This document shows, piece after piece, positions 15,952 through 23,864 of a stretch of DNA of 36,320 nucleotides. Origin of the DNA: Candidatus Abyssobacteria bacterium SURF_5. GTDB lineage: Bacteria; Abyssobacteria; SURF-5. The first letter of the stretch is position 1; the number at the start of each line of letters is the position of its first letter. The stretch spans positions 1 to 36,320 of the forward strand of contig QZKU01000061.1 in NCBI GenBank assembly GCA_003598085.1. Direction: 5' to 3'. The position numbers and the translations under genes were made by a program. The notes under the pieces are model-generated. The model was not told where the DNA came from. It worked only from the letters and a program-made list of their open reading frames with translations, and did no database searches.

Positions 15952-17547
15952 TTATCGACTGATCTCCTGTATTCCTCCTGCACCCGTTTCAGCCCCGCGG
16001 CTCGAATCCGGGCTGAAGCAGGGCAGGTAAACACTGAATGTTGAACCCTTTCCAACCTCGCTCGAAACCATAATTTTCCCGGTGTGCTTCTTGATAATGC
16101 CGAAGCACACCGAAAGCCCCAGGCCCGTCCCTTCATTGATGTTCTTGGTGGTGAAATACGGGTCGAAAATCAACTGGAGATGTTCTTGCTTGATGCCGAC
16201 CCCCGTGTCGATTACGTCGATCTTCAAAAGTCCTACATGCGTGTCGCTTATGACCAGGCGTAGCTTGCCTCCCGAAGGCATGGCTTGTATGGCGTTGGTC
16301 AACAGATTCAAGAACACCTGCTGCAAATTATTCCTGTTGCCGTTTACCACCGGAACGACCGGAGGATAATCCTTTTCCACCGTGATCCCGTTCAGGTTCA
16401 TCTGATTTTGGAGCAGGCGCAAGATGTCCTCGATTACCGAAGTAATGTCCAACTGCTCGAATGCGTCCGGCTTCACACGGGTGAAATGCAGAAGCTCCTT
16501 TACCGTGCTGCTCGCCCGGTCCCCTTGCTGCATGATCTCTCCCAGAAGACGCCTCTTCTCTTGATTGTCAAGGCCGTCATAGTTCTCCAGGATGTATTCC
16601 GCGGTAATATTTATGTTGTTTATGGGATTGTTAAGCTCATGCGCAACACCGGAAGTGAGAAGGCCTATGGCAGCCACTTTGTGAGATTGAATTAACTGGT
16701 CCTGTTTGATCTCGATTTCCCTGATCATCTTGTTGATAGCGACGGCAAGATTCGAAAACTCATCGCGGTAGCGACGCGCAGGGGTGATAGGGGAGTAATC
16801 GCCCGTCGCTATGCGTTCCGCATACGCAACAAAACGCCAGAGAGGCCTGAGCACTCTCCGTCCCAAAAAATAGGTGTTAAACGCAAAAAAACAAAATAAG
16901 AACACGAACGAATAAATATGCACTTTCCGCGAGAGAAGGATCATCTTGTCGAGAGCCCTTTTTTCCTCCTGCATCAGGTGCTCGGCGAAATTCACTATCT
17001 CCTGCCCATTTCTGCGAACTTCCGCTTCGGCCTGCTTCTTCAGCGGAGAAGAATCGCCGCCGGATGAAAGTTCCGATTGCCGAAGCTTCAGCAGTGAATC
17101 TTCATACTCCTTCAGGCGGGGCAAAATGATTGAAAACCCCTTTTCCCCCATCACTCCCTCCAGACCCTCCGCATTCTCCAAAAGCACCTGTCTGGCGTTC
17201 GCAATATTCTCCAATGCCTCGTCCATGTTAGTTCCATAAAGAAAGAAATTCTTCTCGAAGCGACGGGCCTGCTGTATCTCAAAAAGATAACTGTTGGAAA
17301 TCTCCAGAAAACGAACCTTGTGCTCTATGAGGTATGTGGTAATGAGGAGTGACATCGCAACGCCGAAAAAAATGACAAAGGATACGGCCACGGCGACATA
17401 AATCTGCATCCGGATCGAGAACTTTGGACGCTTTTGAAGCGCCTTTAAAGCGACATCCGTGGGCGTCTCTTTTCGATCGGCGCCGCTGGCCCACAAGGCA
17501 GGATTGGACAATTGAGCCTCGGCAACTCTGTCAGGACTGTTCTGCAT
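15952..17547 (-). CDS. Membrane sensor histidine kinase (HAMP, HisKA, HATPase)
   Basis: This 531-residue kinase has two membrane segments (about residues 49-73 and 208-228) flanking an extracytoplasmic helical sensor domain of about 135 residues. A HAMP region (229-282), a HisKA domain with phospho-acceptor H303 in GVAHELNNPINN, and a HATPase domain follow, with N box near N418, DTGVGI (447-452) and GTGLGLS (473-479). The coiled-coil-like sensor region contains YGTNMDEA and lacks a recognised ligand-binding fold. It heads a minus-strand run with TauE, the TIGR02186-like gene, a lone receiver gene and the kinase-BON gene. The receiver at 13694-14095 is a plausible partner. Sensing of a sulfur compound is inferred only from the TauE neighbour. 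Confidence 0.93.
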   Translation of the reverse strand: MQNSPDRVAEAQLSNPALWASGADRKETPTDVALKALQKRPKFSIRMQIYVAVAVSFVIFFGVAMSLLITTYLIEHKVRFLEISNSYLFEIQQARRFEKNFFLYGTNMDEALENIANARQVLLENAEGLEGVMGEKGFSIILPRLKEYEDSLLKLRQSELSSGGDSSPLKKQAEAEVRRNGQEIVNFAEHLMQEEKRALDKMILLSRKVHIYSFVFLFCFFAFNTYFLGRRVLRPLWRFVAYAERIATGDYSPITPARRYRDEFSNLAVAINKMIREIEIKQDQLIQSHKVAAIGLLTSGVAHELNNPINNINITAEYILENYDGLDNQEKRRLLGEIMQQGDRASSTVKELLHFTRVKPDAFEQLDITSVIEDILRLLQNQMNLNGITVEKDYPPVVPVVNGNRNNLQQVFLNLLTNAIQAMPSGGKLRLVISDTHVGLLKIDVIDTGVGIKQEHLQLIFDPYFTTKNINEGTGLGLSVCFGIIKKHTGKIMVSSEVGKGSTFSVYLPCFSPDSSRGAETGAGGIQEISR

Positions 17548-17781
17548 AGTTGTCCCTAGTTTATCGCTAACACGAGGAAGGCTTTGGCGGCTTAAGGGGG
17601 TTCACCTGCCAAAACTTGATAATGCGCGCAGTCTTGCAAGCTGGGATCAGCCTGGGCGGCGGACTTCTCCGCCAACATTTGAGAGAGAGCGCGTTATGAA
17701 TTCTATCAAAAACTCGGACTTAAAGGCAAATATCACGGTGAAGGGGGTTTTTGCGGAAACTGGAGATGCGCCTTAACCCGC

Positions 17782-19128
17782 TTACTCCGGCAGATCGATT
17801 CCCAGCCGTTTCATCTTGCGCCAGAGCGTAGTCTTGTGAATCCCGAGCTCATGGGCGGCGGCGGTGCGATTCCAGTTGTTGCGCTGGAGGCAGTTGCGGA
17901 TGAATTGCGCCTCGATCTCGCGGAAATTGAGATCCAATGGACTCGCGATGGCCTTCTCCAATTCCGGTCGCAGGTATTGCGGCAAGTGTGCCGGCAAAAT
18001 CATGTTGCCGCGGCACAACACGAAAGCGTGCTCGATGATATTTTCCAGTTCGCGCACGTTTCCCTGAAAGTCGTGATTCATGAGGATCGCGAGCGTATCG
18101 GGTGAGACGCCCGCGATCTCCTTCCCGCGAAGCCGGTTAAAGCGGGCGACAAGGTGGTCCACCAGGAGCGGAACGTCTTCCATCCTTTTTCGCAAGGGCG
18201 GCAAGGAGAGTTTCACCACATTGATGCGGTAGTACAAGTCCTGGCGGAACCGGCCGCTTGCCACCAACTGAGTCAGGTCCTTGTTCGTTGCGGTGACGAC
18301 CCGCACGTTTGCGGATACAGACTGAGTCGAGCCAAGCGGCTCATAAATCCGCTCCTGCAGCACGCGCAGCAATCTCACCTGCAGCGCAGGCGAAACATCC
18401 CCGATCTCGTCAAGAAAGATTGTGCCGCTGTCGGCAAGTGCAAACCTGCCCGGCTTGTCCTTCTTGGCGTCTGTAAACGCGCCCGCCTTATAGCCGAACA
18501 GCTCCGACTCGAGCAGCGTGTCCGGCAGGGCGCCGCAGTTGACCGTGATCATTGGTTTCTTGCGGCGGTGGCTCAAGCTATGAATCGCCCGCGCAAAAAG
18601 CTCCTTTCCCGTTCCACTCTCCCCCTCGAGAAGGACAGTGCTGTCGCTTTCCGCAATTTCGGGCATGATGTCGAACAACTCCTGCATTTTGTGATTCTTG
18701 CTGATTATATCGGCGAACGTGTATTTGCGGCCGATCTCCTTTCGAAGATCCTCGACAACACTCAGATCCCGGAAAGTCTCCACTCCGCCAATCGTTCGCC
18801 CGTCGGCGCCCTTGAGTAAGGCGGTTGAAATGCTTATGGGAATGCGCTCGCCTTCCGCCGTAATGATAAACACCGCCTTGTTGACGATTTGCTGGCCGCT
18901 CTCCAGCGTGTGGCGCAAGGCGCAACTGCCCTCGCAAATGCTGGCCTTGAATACGTCGCAGCATTTCCGCCCAATGGCTTCCTGACGAGGAATGCCGGTT
19001 ATCTCCTCGGCGGCTCGATTGAATGAGGTAATCTTCCACTCACCGTCAACCGTAAAAACGCCGTCAGCAATGCTGTCAAGAATGATGTCGCGCTCTTCGC
19101 TTCGCTTTATATGATTCTTGTATTCCAT
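17782..19128 (-). CDS. Sigma-54-dependent activator with cysteine-containing PAS domain (Orp-cluster regulator type)
   Basis: This 448-residue enhancer-binding protein has three parts. An N-terminal PAS domain (about 10-125) contains C56, C57, C65 and C69. The AAA+ domain (140-375) has Walker A GESGTGKE (169-176), Walker [11 protein letters not shown] (235-244) and arginine-rich [11 protein letters not shown] Fis-type helix-turn-helix lies at 405-445. The sigma-54 contact loop reads GAFTDA (216-221) instead of GAFTGA, a variant seen in other activators of this kind. There is no receiver domain, so the signal probably enters through the PAS cysteines (redox, metal or Fe-S). It is divergent from the NifX/Orp operon, whose sigma-54 promoter and upstream dyad lie in the shared intergenic region. 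The relation resembles DVU2106 in Desulfovibrio. Confidence 0.9.
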   Translation of the reverse strand: MEYKNHIKRSEERDIILDSIADGVFTVDGEWKITSFNRAAEEITGIPRQEAIGRKCCDVFKASICEGSCALRHTLESGQQIVNKAVFIITAEGERIPISISTALLKGADGRTIGGVETFRDLSVVEDLRKEIGRKYTFADIISKNHKMQELFDIMPEIAESDSTVLLEGESGTGKELFARAIHSLSHRRKKPMITVNCGALPDTLLESELFGYKAGAFTDAKKDKPGRFALADSGTIFLDEIGDVSPALQVRLLRVLQERIYEPLGSTQSVSANVRVVTATNKDLTQLVASGRFRQDLYYRINVVKLSLPPLRKRMEDVPLLVDHLVARFNRLRGKEIAGVSPDTLAILMNHDFQGNVRELENIIEHAFVLCRGNMILPAHLPQYLRPELEKAIASPLDLNFREIEAQFIRNCLQRNNWNRTAAAHELGIHKTTLWRKMKRLGIDLPE

Positions 19129-19157
19129 AAGACCACATCCGTAAATCCCATAACGCT

Positions 19158-19186
19158 ATTTTATAGCAAAGGCGGAAGGATGTCAA
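19158..19186 (-). promoter_or_regulatory. Sigma-70-type promoter of the sigma-54 activator gene
   Basis: On the minus strand, consensus TTGACA (19181-19186 as TGTCAA) is followed after 17 bp by TAAAAT (19158-19163). Transcription would start near 19151, about 23 nt before the ATG at 19128. The activator thus appears to be made from a sigma-70-type promoter while its target operon uses sigma-54. Confidence 0.65.
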
Positions 19187-19218
19187 TGCAAATCTGCAAC
19201 GACAGGCGGCGTCTCCAT

Positions 19219-19232
19219 TTGCGAATGCGCAA
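19219..19232. promoter_or_regulatory. Candidate upstream activator site (dyad TTGCG-N4-CGCAA)
   Basis: TTGCG (19219-19223) and CGCAA (19228-19232) form a perfect inverted repeat about 108 bp upstream of the -24 element. That is the usual distance for an enhancer bound by a sigma-54 activator. Related half-sites TGCAA occur twice at 19187-19191 and 19195-19199, close to the -35 of the activator's own promoter, so autoregulation is possible. Confidence 0.5.
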
Positions 19233-19331
19233 TACTGGTCGTATCTGCCGCCCAAGATTCAGATGCTCGTTTTGGTGATAACACCTTGCAATTAAGATAT
19301 TTACGATCAAGATGACGGCTTCTTATTCTTT

Positions 19332-19347
19332 TGGCATAATGGATGCT
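19332..19347 (+). promoter_or_regulatory. Sigma-54 (-24/-12) promoter of the NifX/Orp operon
   Basis: TGGCATAATGGATGCT matches the sigma-54 consensus at TGGCA (-24) and TGCT (-12), with the required 10 bp between GG (19333-19334) and GC (19345-19346). Transcription would start near 19358, about 15 nt before the ATG at 19373. The divergent gene encodes a sigma-54 activator, which makes the assignment strong. Confidence 0.72.
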
Positions 19348-19372
19348 CTTTAGGGAAACTGAGGAACAAAAA

Positions 19373-19774
19373 ATGAAAGTAGCTTTTCCCGTATGGCAAT
19401 CAAGAATATCGCCGGTCTTCGATACTGCCGAGCATCTGGTGATTCTTGAGGTTGAGGAGGGCCACGAAGTTGCTCGGATGGAGTATCCCATCATCGGTTT
19501 GCCGCCCGCTCAGCGCGCCAAACGTCTGGAGGAGCTCGAGGTGGACTCGCTGATATGCGGGGCCGTATCAAGGCATTTGGCGAATATGTTGAAGGCAAAC
19601 GGCATCGAGGTCATTCCGTGGATATCGGGTGCGGTCGACGATGTTTTGCCGAGATACCTGAACGGACTCCCGCTGGACGGACCGTTTCTGATGCCGGGAT
19701 GCAACCGGCAGAACCGAAGACAATGCAGGCGAGCCCGCCGACATATGACCAAATATCCGGAGGAAACGTTATGA
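19373..19774 (+). CDS. NifX/NifB-type (Orp-like) protein with Arg/Cys-rich tail
   Basis: This 133-residue protein has a dinitrogenase iron-molybdenum-cofactor (NifX/NafY) fold: MKVAFPV start, RISPVFDTAEH (11-21), LICGAVSRHLANML near 65 and GIEVIPWISG near 82. The last 25 residues form a basic tail with CNRQNRRQCRRARRH, which is not part of the fold. The start at 19373 lies 15 nt after the predicted sigma-54 transcription start; an ATG at 19343 would be upstream of transcription. The stop overlaps the next start (ATGA at 19771-19774). In orp clusters such proteins carry or deliver Mo/Cu or Fe-S cofactors. The exact cargo here is unknown. Confidence 0.85.
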   Translation: MKVAFPVWQSRISPVFDTAEHLVILEVEEGHEVARMEYPIIGLPPAQRAKRLEELEVDSLICGAVSRHLANMLKANGIEVIPWISGAVDDVLPRYLNGLPLDGPFLMPGCNRQNRRQCRRARRHMTKYPEETL

Positions 19775-20133
19775 AAATTGCGATAACATCTCAGGGAGAC
19801 GCGATGCAGAGCCCGGTTGATCCACGCTTTGGGCGCGCGAAATTTTTTCTTGTAATCGATTCCGAGACCGGCGAATTCAAAGCCGTTGATAATGCAGTGA
19901 ACCTGCAGGCGGCGCAGGGGGCGGGCATTCAGGCCGGCCGCGCAGTGGCGGAATTAGGCGTGAAAGCGATTGTCACCGGAAATGTGGGCCCAAAGGCTTT
20001 CTCGATATTGAATGCGGCGGGGATACAGATATATTTGGGCGCCTCGGGCACTGTCGAGCACGCTCTTCGGCAATTCAAAGAAGGTGCTTTACAGTCGACC
20101 GACGGCGCCAATGTCGAAGGACATTGGATTTGA
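19771..20133 (+). CDS. NifX/Orp-like cofactor-binding protein
   Basis: This 120-residue single-domain NifX-family protein has MKIAITSQG at the start, the SPVDPRFGRAKFFLVID segment near residues 15-31, and the GAGIQAGRAVAELGVKAIVTG stretch near 50-71. This is the classical sequence style of the orange protein group (a Mo-Cu cluster protein in Desulfovibrio). The cofactor is held non-covalently in that group, and no cysteine is present here, which fits. It is translationally coupled to the upstream NifX gene by an ATGA overlap and is followed 34 bp later by a DUF5320 gene. Family assignment is firm. Which metal it binds is inference. Confidence 0.9.
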   Translation: MKIAITSQGDAMQSPVDPRFGRAKFFLVIDSETGEFKAVDNAVNLQAAQGAGIQAGRAVAELGVKAIVTGNVGPKAFSILNAAGIQIYLGASGTVEHALRQFKEGALQSTDGANVEGHWI

Positions 20134-20167
20134 CGGCAGGAGGTTTTTGCCGAAGGAGGTGAGCAGC

Positions 20168-20539
20168 ATGCCACGCGGTGATGGAACTGGACCGATGGGC
20201 GCCGGCCCAATGACGGGTAGAGCCGCCGGCTACTGTGCCGGTTATGGAGTGCCAGGATCGATGAATCCAGCGTTTCCCGGTGCCGGGCGCGGACGCGGCG
20301 GTTTCTGGGGACGCGGCGGCGGCGGACGCGGCCGGCGTAATTGGTTCTATGCAACCGGCGTACCAGGCTGGGCGCGGTTTGGCTCGGTCTGGCCGCAAGC
20401 GGGCTGGGGTCCGTCCCCCGTCGGGCCGACGCGCGAGCAGGAATTGGAGGCGCTCCAGCAGCAGGCGAGCTACTTCAATGAAGCTCTTGAGGACATCAAA
20501 CAGCGGATCGACGAACTGAGCAAGGAGAAAAAAAGCTAA
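20168..20539 (+). CDS. DUF5320 protein, Gly/Arg-rich
   Basis: This 123-residue protein starts with the DUF5320 signature PRGDGTGPMGAGPMTGRAAG (residues 2-21), followed by a Gly/Arg/Phe-rich low-complexity segment (about 35-60), an aromatic stretch and a C-terminal coiled coil (about 84-120). DUF5320 proteins are frequent partners of NifX and Mrp genes in anaerobes, and their function is unknown. A near-perfect Shine-Dalgarno (AAGGAGGTG, from 20153) precedes the ATG. Low-complexity composition suggests a flexible scaffold or assembly protein. It lies 34 bp after a NifX/Orp gene and 178 bp before the first ferredoxin ATPase. Confidence 0.8.
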   Translation: MPRGDGTGPMGAGPMTGRAAGYCAGYGVPGSMNPAFPGAGRGRGGFWGRGGGGRGRRNWFYATGVPGWARFGSVWPQAGWGPSPVGPTREQELEALQQQASYFNEALEDIKQRIDELSKEKKS

Positions 20540-20547
20540 TCCAGCTT

Positions 20548-20563
20548 GACAGGTTCTCCTGTC
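20548..20563 (+). other. Hairpin after the DUF5320 gene
   Basis: GACAGG (20548-20553) pairs with CCTGTC (20558-20563) around a TTCT loop, nine bases after the stop codon. No T-run follows, so it is more likely an mRNA-stabilising or processing hairpin than a terminator. It sits in the 178-bp gap inside the operon. Confidence 0.3.
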
Positions 20564-20596
20564 CGAAGGGGGATGGCCTGTGGCAACGGATGGCGC

Positions 20597-20621
20597 CAAC
20601 CAGACGGTTCGGCCGTGGTTG
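20597..20621 (+). other. Hairpin in the intra-operon gap before the ferredoxin ATPase
   Basis: CAACC (20597-20601) and ACGG (20604-20607) pair with CCGT (20613-20616) and GGTTG (20617-20621), leaving an AG bulge and a TTCGG loop. It lies in the longest gap of the operon. Possible roles are RNA processing or partial attenuation that sets the ratio of upstream to downstream genes. Confidence 0.3.
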
Positions 20622-20717
20622 ATTGACAGAGAAAGGTTGCCCCCCCATAGCAGCCTTAAGTCATAGCCGCAGGCTATTCCCCCGATTTTTCAAACGAACA
20701 ACTGATAGACCGATAGG

Positions 20718-21653
20718 GTGGACCCGAGGAAGGCCACCTGTGGAACCGGCGAAGGAAAGGGAAGGCTTCTGAATATTCTGGAGAAAAAAGGTGTCAGGGT
20801 TGCGGTTGCCAGCGGCAAAGGCGGGACCGGGAAGACCACTATCGCGACAAACCTTGCCGCCTGCCTGGCTCAGCAATGGCTGCCCGTGTTCTACGTTGAT
20901 TGCGACGTCGAAGAGCCGAACGGACACATATTTTTGCTGCCCGAGATCACCAAGACGCATGCCGTGGGTGTACCCGTGCCCGAAGTACATGAAGAATTGT
21001 GCAGCGGCTGTGGACTGTGCGGAAAAACATGCCAGTTCAGCGCGATTATCGTCATCGACAAGCAAGTGCTGACGTTCCCCGAGCTTTGCCATGGCTGCGG
21101 CGGATGCGCTCTCGTGTGCCCGGAGAAGGCAATCGAGGAGAAGCAGCGGGAAGTCGGTCAGATTCGCATGGGCATATCAGGATCCCTCGGATTTCTCGAC
21201 GGAAAGATGCGAGTGGGCGAGGCGATGTCGGCTCCGCTCATTCGGGCCGTGAAGGAGAACATACCGGTAAAGAGCATCGCTATTATCGATGCGCCGCCAG
21301 GAACGTCCTGTCCCGTCATCGAGGCTGTAAAGGACACCGATTTCGTGCTCCTGGTAACGGAGCCGACCCCGTTCGGTTTGAACGATCTTGTTCTGGCGGT
21401 CGAGATGGTTCGCGAGATCGGGTTGCCGCTCGGCGTAATCATAAACCAAAGCGACATCGGAACCGATGAGACGCTGAAATATTGCGAGGCCGAACAGATT
21501 GCTGTGCTTCTCCAACTCCCTCACGACCGCCAAATCGCCCAAGCGTATTCACAAGGGCATCTGGCCGTGCAAGCACTGCCATGGTTCAGAGGCCGCATGG
21601 CGGAAATAGCGAATTACATTTTATCACTGGATAAAGCGGAAAATCTCAGATGA
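20718..21653 (+). CDS. MinD/Mrp-type P-loop ATPase with inserted ferredoxin domain (1)
   Basis: This protein of about 311 residues has Walker A SGKGGTGKTT (32-41), a deviant-Walker D motif VDCDVEEPN (60-68), then two 4Fe-4S motifs (C95, C98, C101, C105 and C124, C127, C130, C134), followed by IIDAPPGTSCPVIEA. This is the COG1149-type 'MinD superfamily ATPase containing an inserted ferredoxin domain'. In orp clusters these ATPases likely load or position the metal cofactor. The GTG start at 20718 is tentative: the P-loop strand is at residue 26, so a shorter protein is possible, but no better start codon with a ribosome-binding site is evident. The stop overlaps the next gene (ATGA). Confidence 0.88.
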   Translation: MDPRKATCGTGEGKGRLLNILEKKGVRVAVASGKGGTGKTTIATNLAACLAQQWLPVFYVDCDVEEPNGHIFLLPEITKTHAVGVPVPEVHEELCSGCGLCGKTCQFSAIIVIDKQVLTFPELCHGCGGCALVCPEKAIEEKQREVGQIRMGISGSLGFLDGKMRVGEAMSAPLIRAVKENIPVKSIAIIDAPPGTSCPVIEAVKDTDFVLLVTEPTPFGLNDLVLAVEMVREIGLPLGVIINQSDIGTDETLKYCEAEQIAVLLQLPHDRQIAQAYSQGHLAVQALPWFRGRMAEIANYILSLDKAENLR

Positions 21654-22579
21654 AACAACTCGTGGTTCTCAGCGGCAAAGGAGGGACGGGCAAGACCAGC
21701 CTCGTCGCTTCCTTTGCCGCGCTGGCGCAAAGAAAAATATTCGCCGATTGCGACGTCGATGCGGCCGACCTGCATCTGGTGGTAGGCGCCCGCATCCGGC
21801 ATCGGGAGCTCTTCCGCAGCGGGAAGAAGGCCCGGATTCTGTCTGTAAAATGCACCGAATGCGGCGAATGCGAGCGCGTGTGCAGGTTCGACGCGGTCAA
21901 AAAGAACGGCGTGGTGCCGGCCTGTTTCCATATAGACCGAATAAGTTGTGAGGGCTGCGGCGTTTGCCTGCAGGTTTGTCCTGCCGATGCCATTGTTCTG
22001 GAGGAGGTAGTCAGCGGAGAGTGGTTTGTCTCCGAGACCCGTTATGGGCCAATGACGCACGCGAAGCTCGGAATAGCCGAAGGAAATTCCGGAAAACTGG
22101 TCTCGCTGGTGCGAAGCCAGGCGCGCGGTATCGCCCTCAAAGAAGGGCTTAATCTGATAATCATTGATGGGCCGCCGGGTATCGGATGTCCGGTAATTGC
22201 ATCTATCACCGGGACTGATTTGGTTCTGGTTGTGACCGAGCCGACGCTCTCAGGATTGCATGATCTCCGCCGGGTGCACCAGCTCGCGAATCATTTCAAA
22301 ATCAGAACCGTCGTCTGCATTAACAAATTCGACCTGAATCCGGAGATGTCGACCACAATTGAAGATGCCTGTCGAGCCGACGGAATCGAAGTGATCGGGC
22401 GCATCCCCTACGATCGCATCGTAACGGAAGCGCAGGTTCATTTCACGAGTGTGATCGAATATTCCAACGGCTCCGTATCGGAAGAAATCAAGAGGATCTG
22501 GAAGAGAGTTGCTCAGATACTTGACGCAGACGAGGGCCAGAAAAAACTTTCCGGCCCCCTTGTTCAGCACGGAGAATAA
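21650..22579 (+). CDS. MinD/Mrp-type P-loop ATPase with inserted ferredoxin domain (2)
   Basis: This 309-residue paralogue of the preceding ATPase has Walker A SGKGGTGKTS (8-17), DCDVDAAD (33-40) and two 4Fe-4S motifs (C68, C71, C74, C78 and C100, C103, C106, C110), then IIDGPPGIGCPVIAS and LVVTEPTLSGLHDL. The start is clear: ATG overlaps the stop of the upstream gene, and the P-loop strand begins at residue 4. Paired ferredoxin-MinD genes are a hallmark of orp-type operons, and the two proteins may form a heterodimer. Electron transfer to or from the bound clusters is inferred from the domain. Identity of the assembled cofactor is not visible. Confidence 0.92.
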   Translation: MKQLVVLSGKGGTGKTSLVASFAALAQRKIFADCDVDAADLHLVVGARIRHRELFRSGKKARILSVKCTECGECERVCRFDAVKKNGVVPACFHIDRISCEGCGVCLQVCPADAIVLEEVVSGEWFVSETRYGPMTHAKLGIAEGNSGKLVSLVRSQARGIALKEGLNLIIIDGPPGIGCPVIASITGTDLVLVVTEPTLSGLHDLRRVHQLANHFKIRTVVCINKFDLNPEMSTTIEDACRADGIEVIGRIPYDRIVTEAQVHFTSVIEYSNGSVSEEIKRIWKRVAQILDADEGQKKLSGPLVQHGE

Positions 22580-22597
22580 ATTTTCAGGAGGAAAAGA

Positions 22598-23491
22598 ATG
22601 GAAGCAACTGAGTGCGGAACATGTGGAAAAGACGACTGCTCCGCAAAGACGCAGAAAAAAGATGAGGACACCAAGGATTTCCTTGACCGCCAGGCGCTCC
22701 AAAAACGGATGTGCAAAATCAAACACAAAGTGGTCGTTCTTTCGGGCAAAGGAGGCGTCGGCAAAAGCACCGTCGCCGTCAATATGGCGATGTCGCTGGC
22801 GCTCGCCAAAAGGAAGGTCGGCCTGCTGGATGTCGATGTGCACGGACCAAGCGTCCCGACGCTGCTCGGACTCGAGGGCTACCGGCCGAACGTTGTTGAT
22901 GGCACAATCTATCCGACGCTCTTCGAAGATAAACTCAAGGTCATGTCGCTTGGCTTTTTCCTTCCGCGGCACGATGACGCCGTTATCTGGCGAGGGCCGG
23001 TGAAGATGGGACTGATCAAGCAGTTCCTGCGGGACGTCGAGTGGGGGACTCTGGACTACCTGGTGATAGATTGCCCGCCCGGAACGGGCGACGAGCCGCT
23101 CTCGGTGGTGCAATTGATCGAGGACGCCTCCGGCGCCGTTATCGTGACCACCCCACAGCAGGTTGCGCTTGCGGACGTCAGAAAATCCATCTCGTTCTGC
23201 CGGACCGTGAATCTGCGCGTGATCGGCGTCATCGAGAACATGAGCGGATTCATCTGCCCCACCTGCGGCAGCCGCCATGAGATATTCAAGTCGGGTGGCG
23301 GTCAAAAAATGGCTGCCGAGATGGGCGTCCCGTTCCTCGGAAAAATTCCGATCGACCCGCTAGTGGTGACGGCGAGCGACGACGGCCAACCCTTCTGCCG
23401 CAGGTTTGCCGGGACGCAGACCGCTAAAGCGTTTGAGGAGGTAATTCATCCCATATTGGCTATGGGGGATGTGCAGAGCGTCAAAGCTTGA
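22598..23491 (+). CDS. Mrp/NBP35-type Fe-S carrier ATPase
   Basis: This 297-residue Mrp/ApbC-family ATPase has Walker A SGKGGVGKST (49-58), LLDVDVHGPSVPTLLG (76-91), VIDCPPGTGDEPLS (156-169) and a C-terminal CPTC (C220, C223) that binds a bridging Fe-S cluster in the dimer. An N-terminal extension contains C6, C9 and C14, as in NBP35-like members that carry a second cluster. A strong Shine-Dalgarno (AGGAGG) precedes the ATG, 18 bp after the upstream stop. It has no inserted ferredoxin, unlike the two previous ATPases. It probably transfers Fe-S or Mo/Cu-type clusters to client proteins of this operon. Confidence 0.93.
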   Translation: MEATECGTCGKDDCSAKTQKKDEDTKDFLDRQALQKRMCKIKHKVVVLSGKGGVGKSTVAVNMAMSLALAKRKVGLLDVDVHGPSVPTLLGLEGYRPNVVDGTIYPTLFEDKLKVMSLGFFLPRHDDAVIWRGPVKMGLIKQFLRDVEWGTLDYLVIDCPPGTGDEPLSVVQLIEDASGAVIVTTPQQVALADVRKSISFCRTVNLRVIGVIENMSGFICPTCGSRHEIFKSGGGQKMAAEMGVPFLGKIPIDPLVVTASDDGQPFCRRFAGTQTAKAFEEVIHPILAMGDVQSVKA

Positions 23492-23512
23492 TATCATGAA
23501 AAGGAGAAATTA

Positions 23513-23851
23513 ATGAGAATCGCAATACCCGTCATCGATGGAAGACTGTGCCCGCATTTCGGTCATTGCGCGAACTTCGCGCTTATCGATGTGGACATGG
23601 AAACCAGGCAAGTCATTAAAAAAGAAACTATTCCGGCGCCGGAGCATCAGCCGGGGCTGCTGCCGCGCTGGCTGCATGAACTCGGAGCCACGGTAATTAT
23701 CGCGGGCGGTATGGGACAAAGAGCCTTGCAGCTTTTCGCGCAGAATGGAATAGAGGTGATCATCGGCGCCCCGTCCAGCGAGCCTGATGCCATAGTAGAA
23801 GCCTACATGCAAAATTCGTTGGCGCTCGGCGAAAATGTCTGCGACCATTAA
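23513..23851 (+). CDS. NifX/Orp-like protein (third copy)
   Basis: This 112-residue NifX-family protein has MRIAIPVIDGRLCPHFGHCANFALIDVD at the N-terminal end, GATVIIAGGMGQRALQLF near 62-79 and GIEVIIGAP near 83-91. Unlike the cysteine-free second NifX protein, it has cysteines at 13 and 19, bracketing PHFGH, a potential metal site. It follows the Mrp gene by 21 bp with an AAGGAG ribosome-binding site. The three NifX-like proteins of this operon are clearly distinct and probably play different roles (storage, transfer, scaffold). Confidence 0.9.
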   Translation: MRIAIPVIDGRLCPHFGHCANFALIDVDMETRQVIKKETIPAPEHQPGLLPRWLHELGATVIIAGGMGQRALQLFAQNGIEVIIGAPSSEPDAIVEAYMQNSLALGENVCDH

Positions 23852-23864
23852 ACTGCGCGCACGA

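Noticed and set aside
17658-17673. GGCGGA/TCCGCC hairpin downstream of the sigma-54 activator as a terminator
   Set aside because: No T-run on the minus strand; it may be a chance foldback in the 234-bp gap.
19276-19294. TTGG...TTGCA as a second sigma-54 promoter in the divergent region
   Set aside because: GG and GC are 12 bp apart, not 10, so it does not meet the sigma-54 spacing rule.
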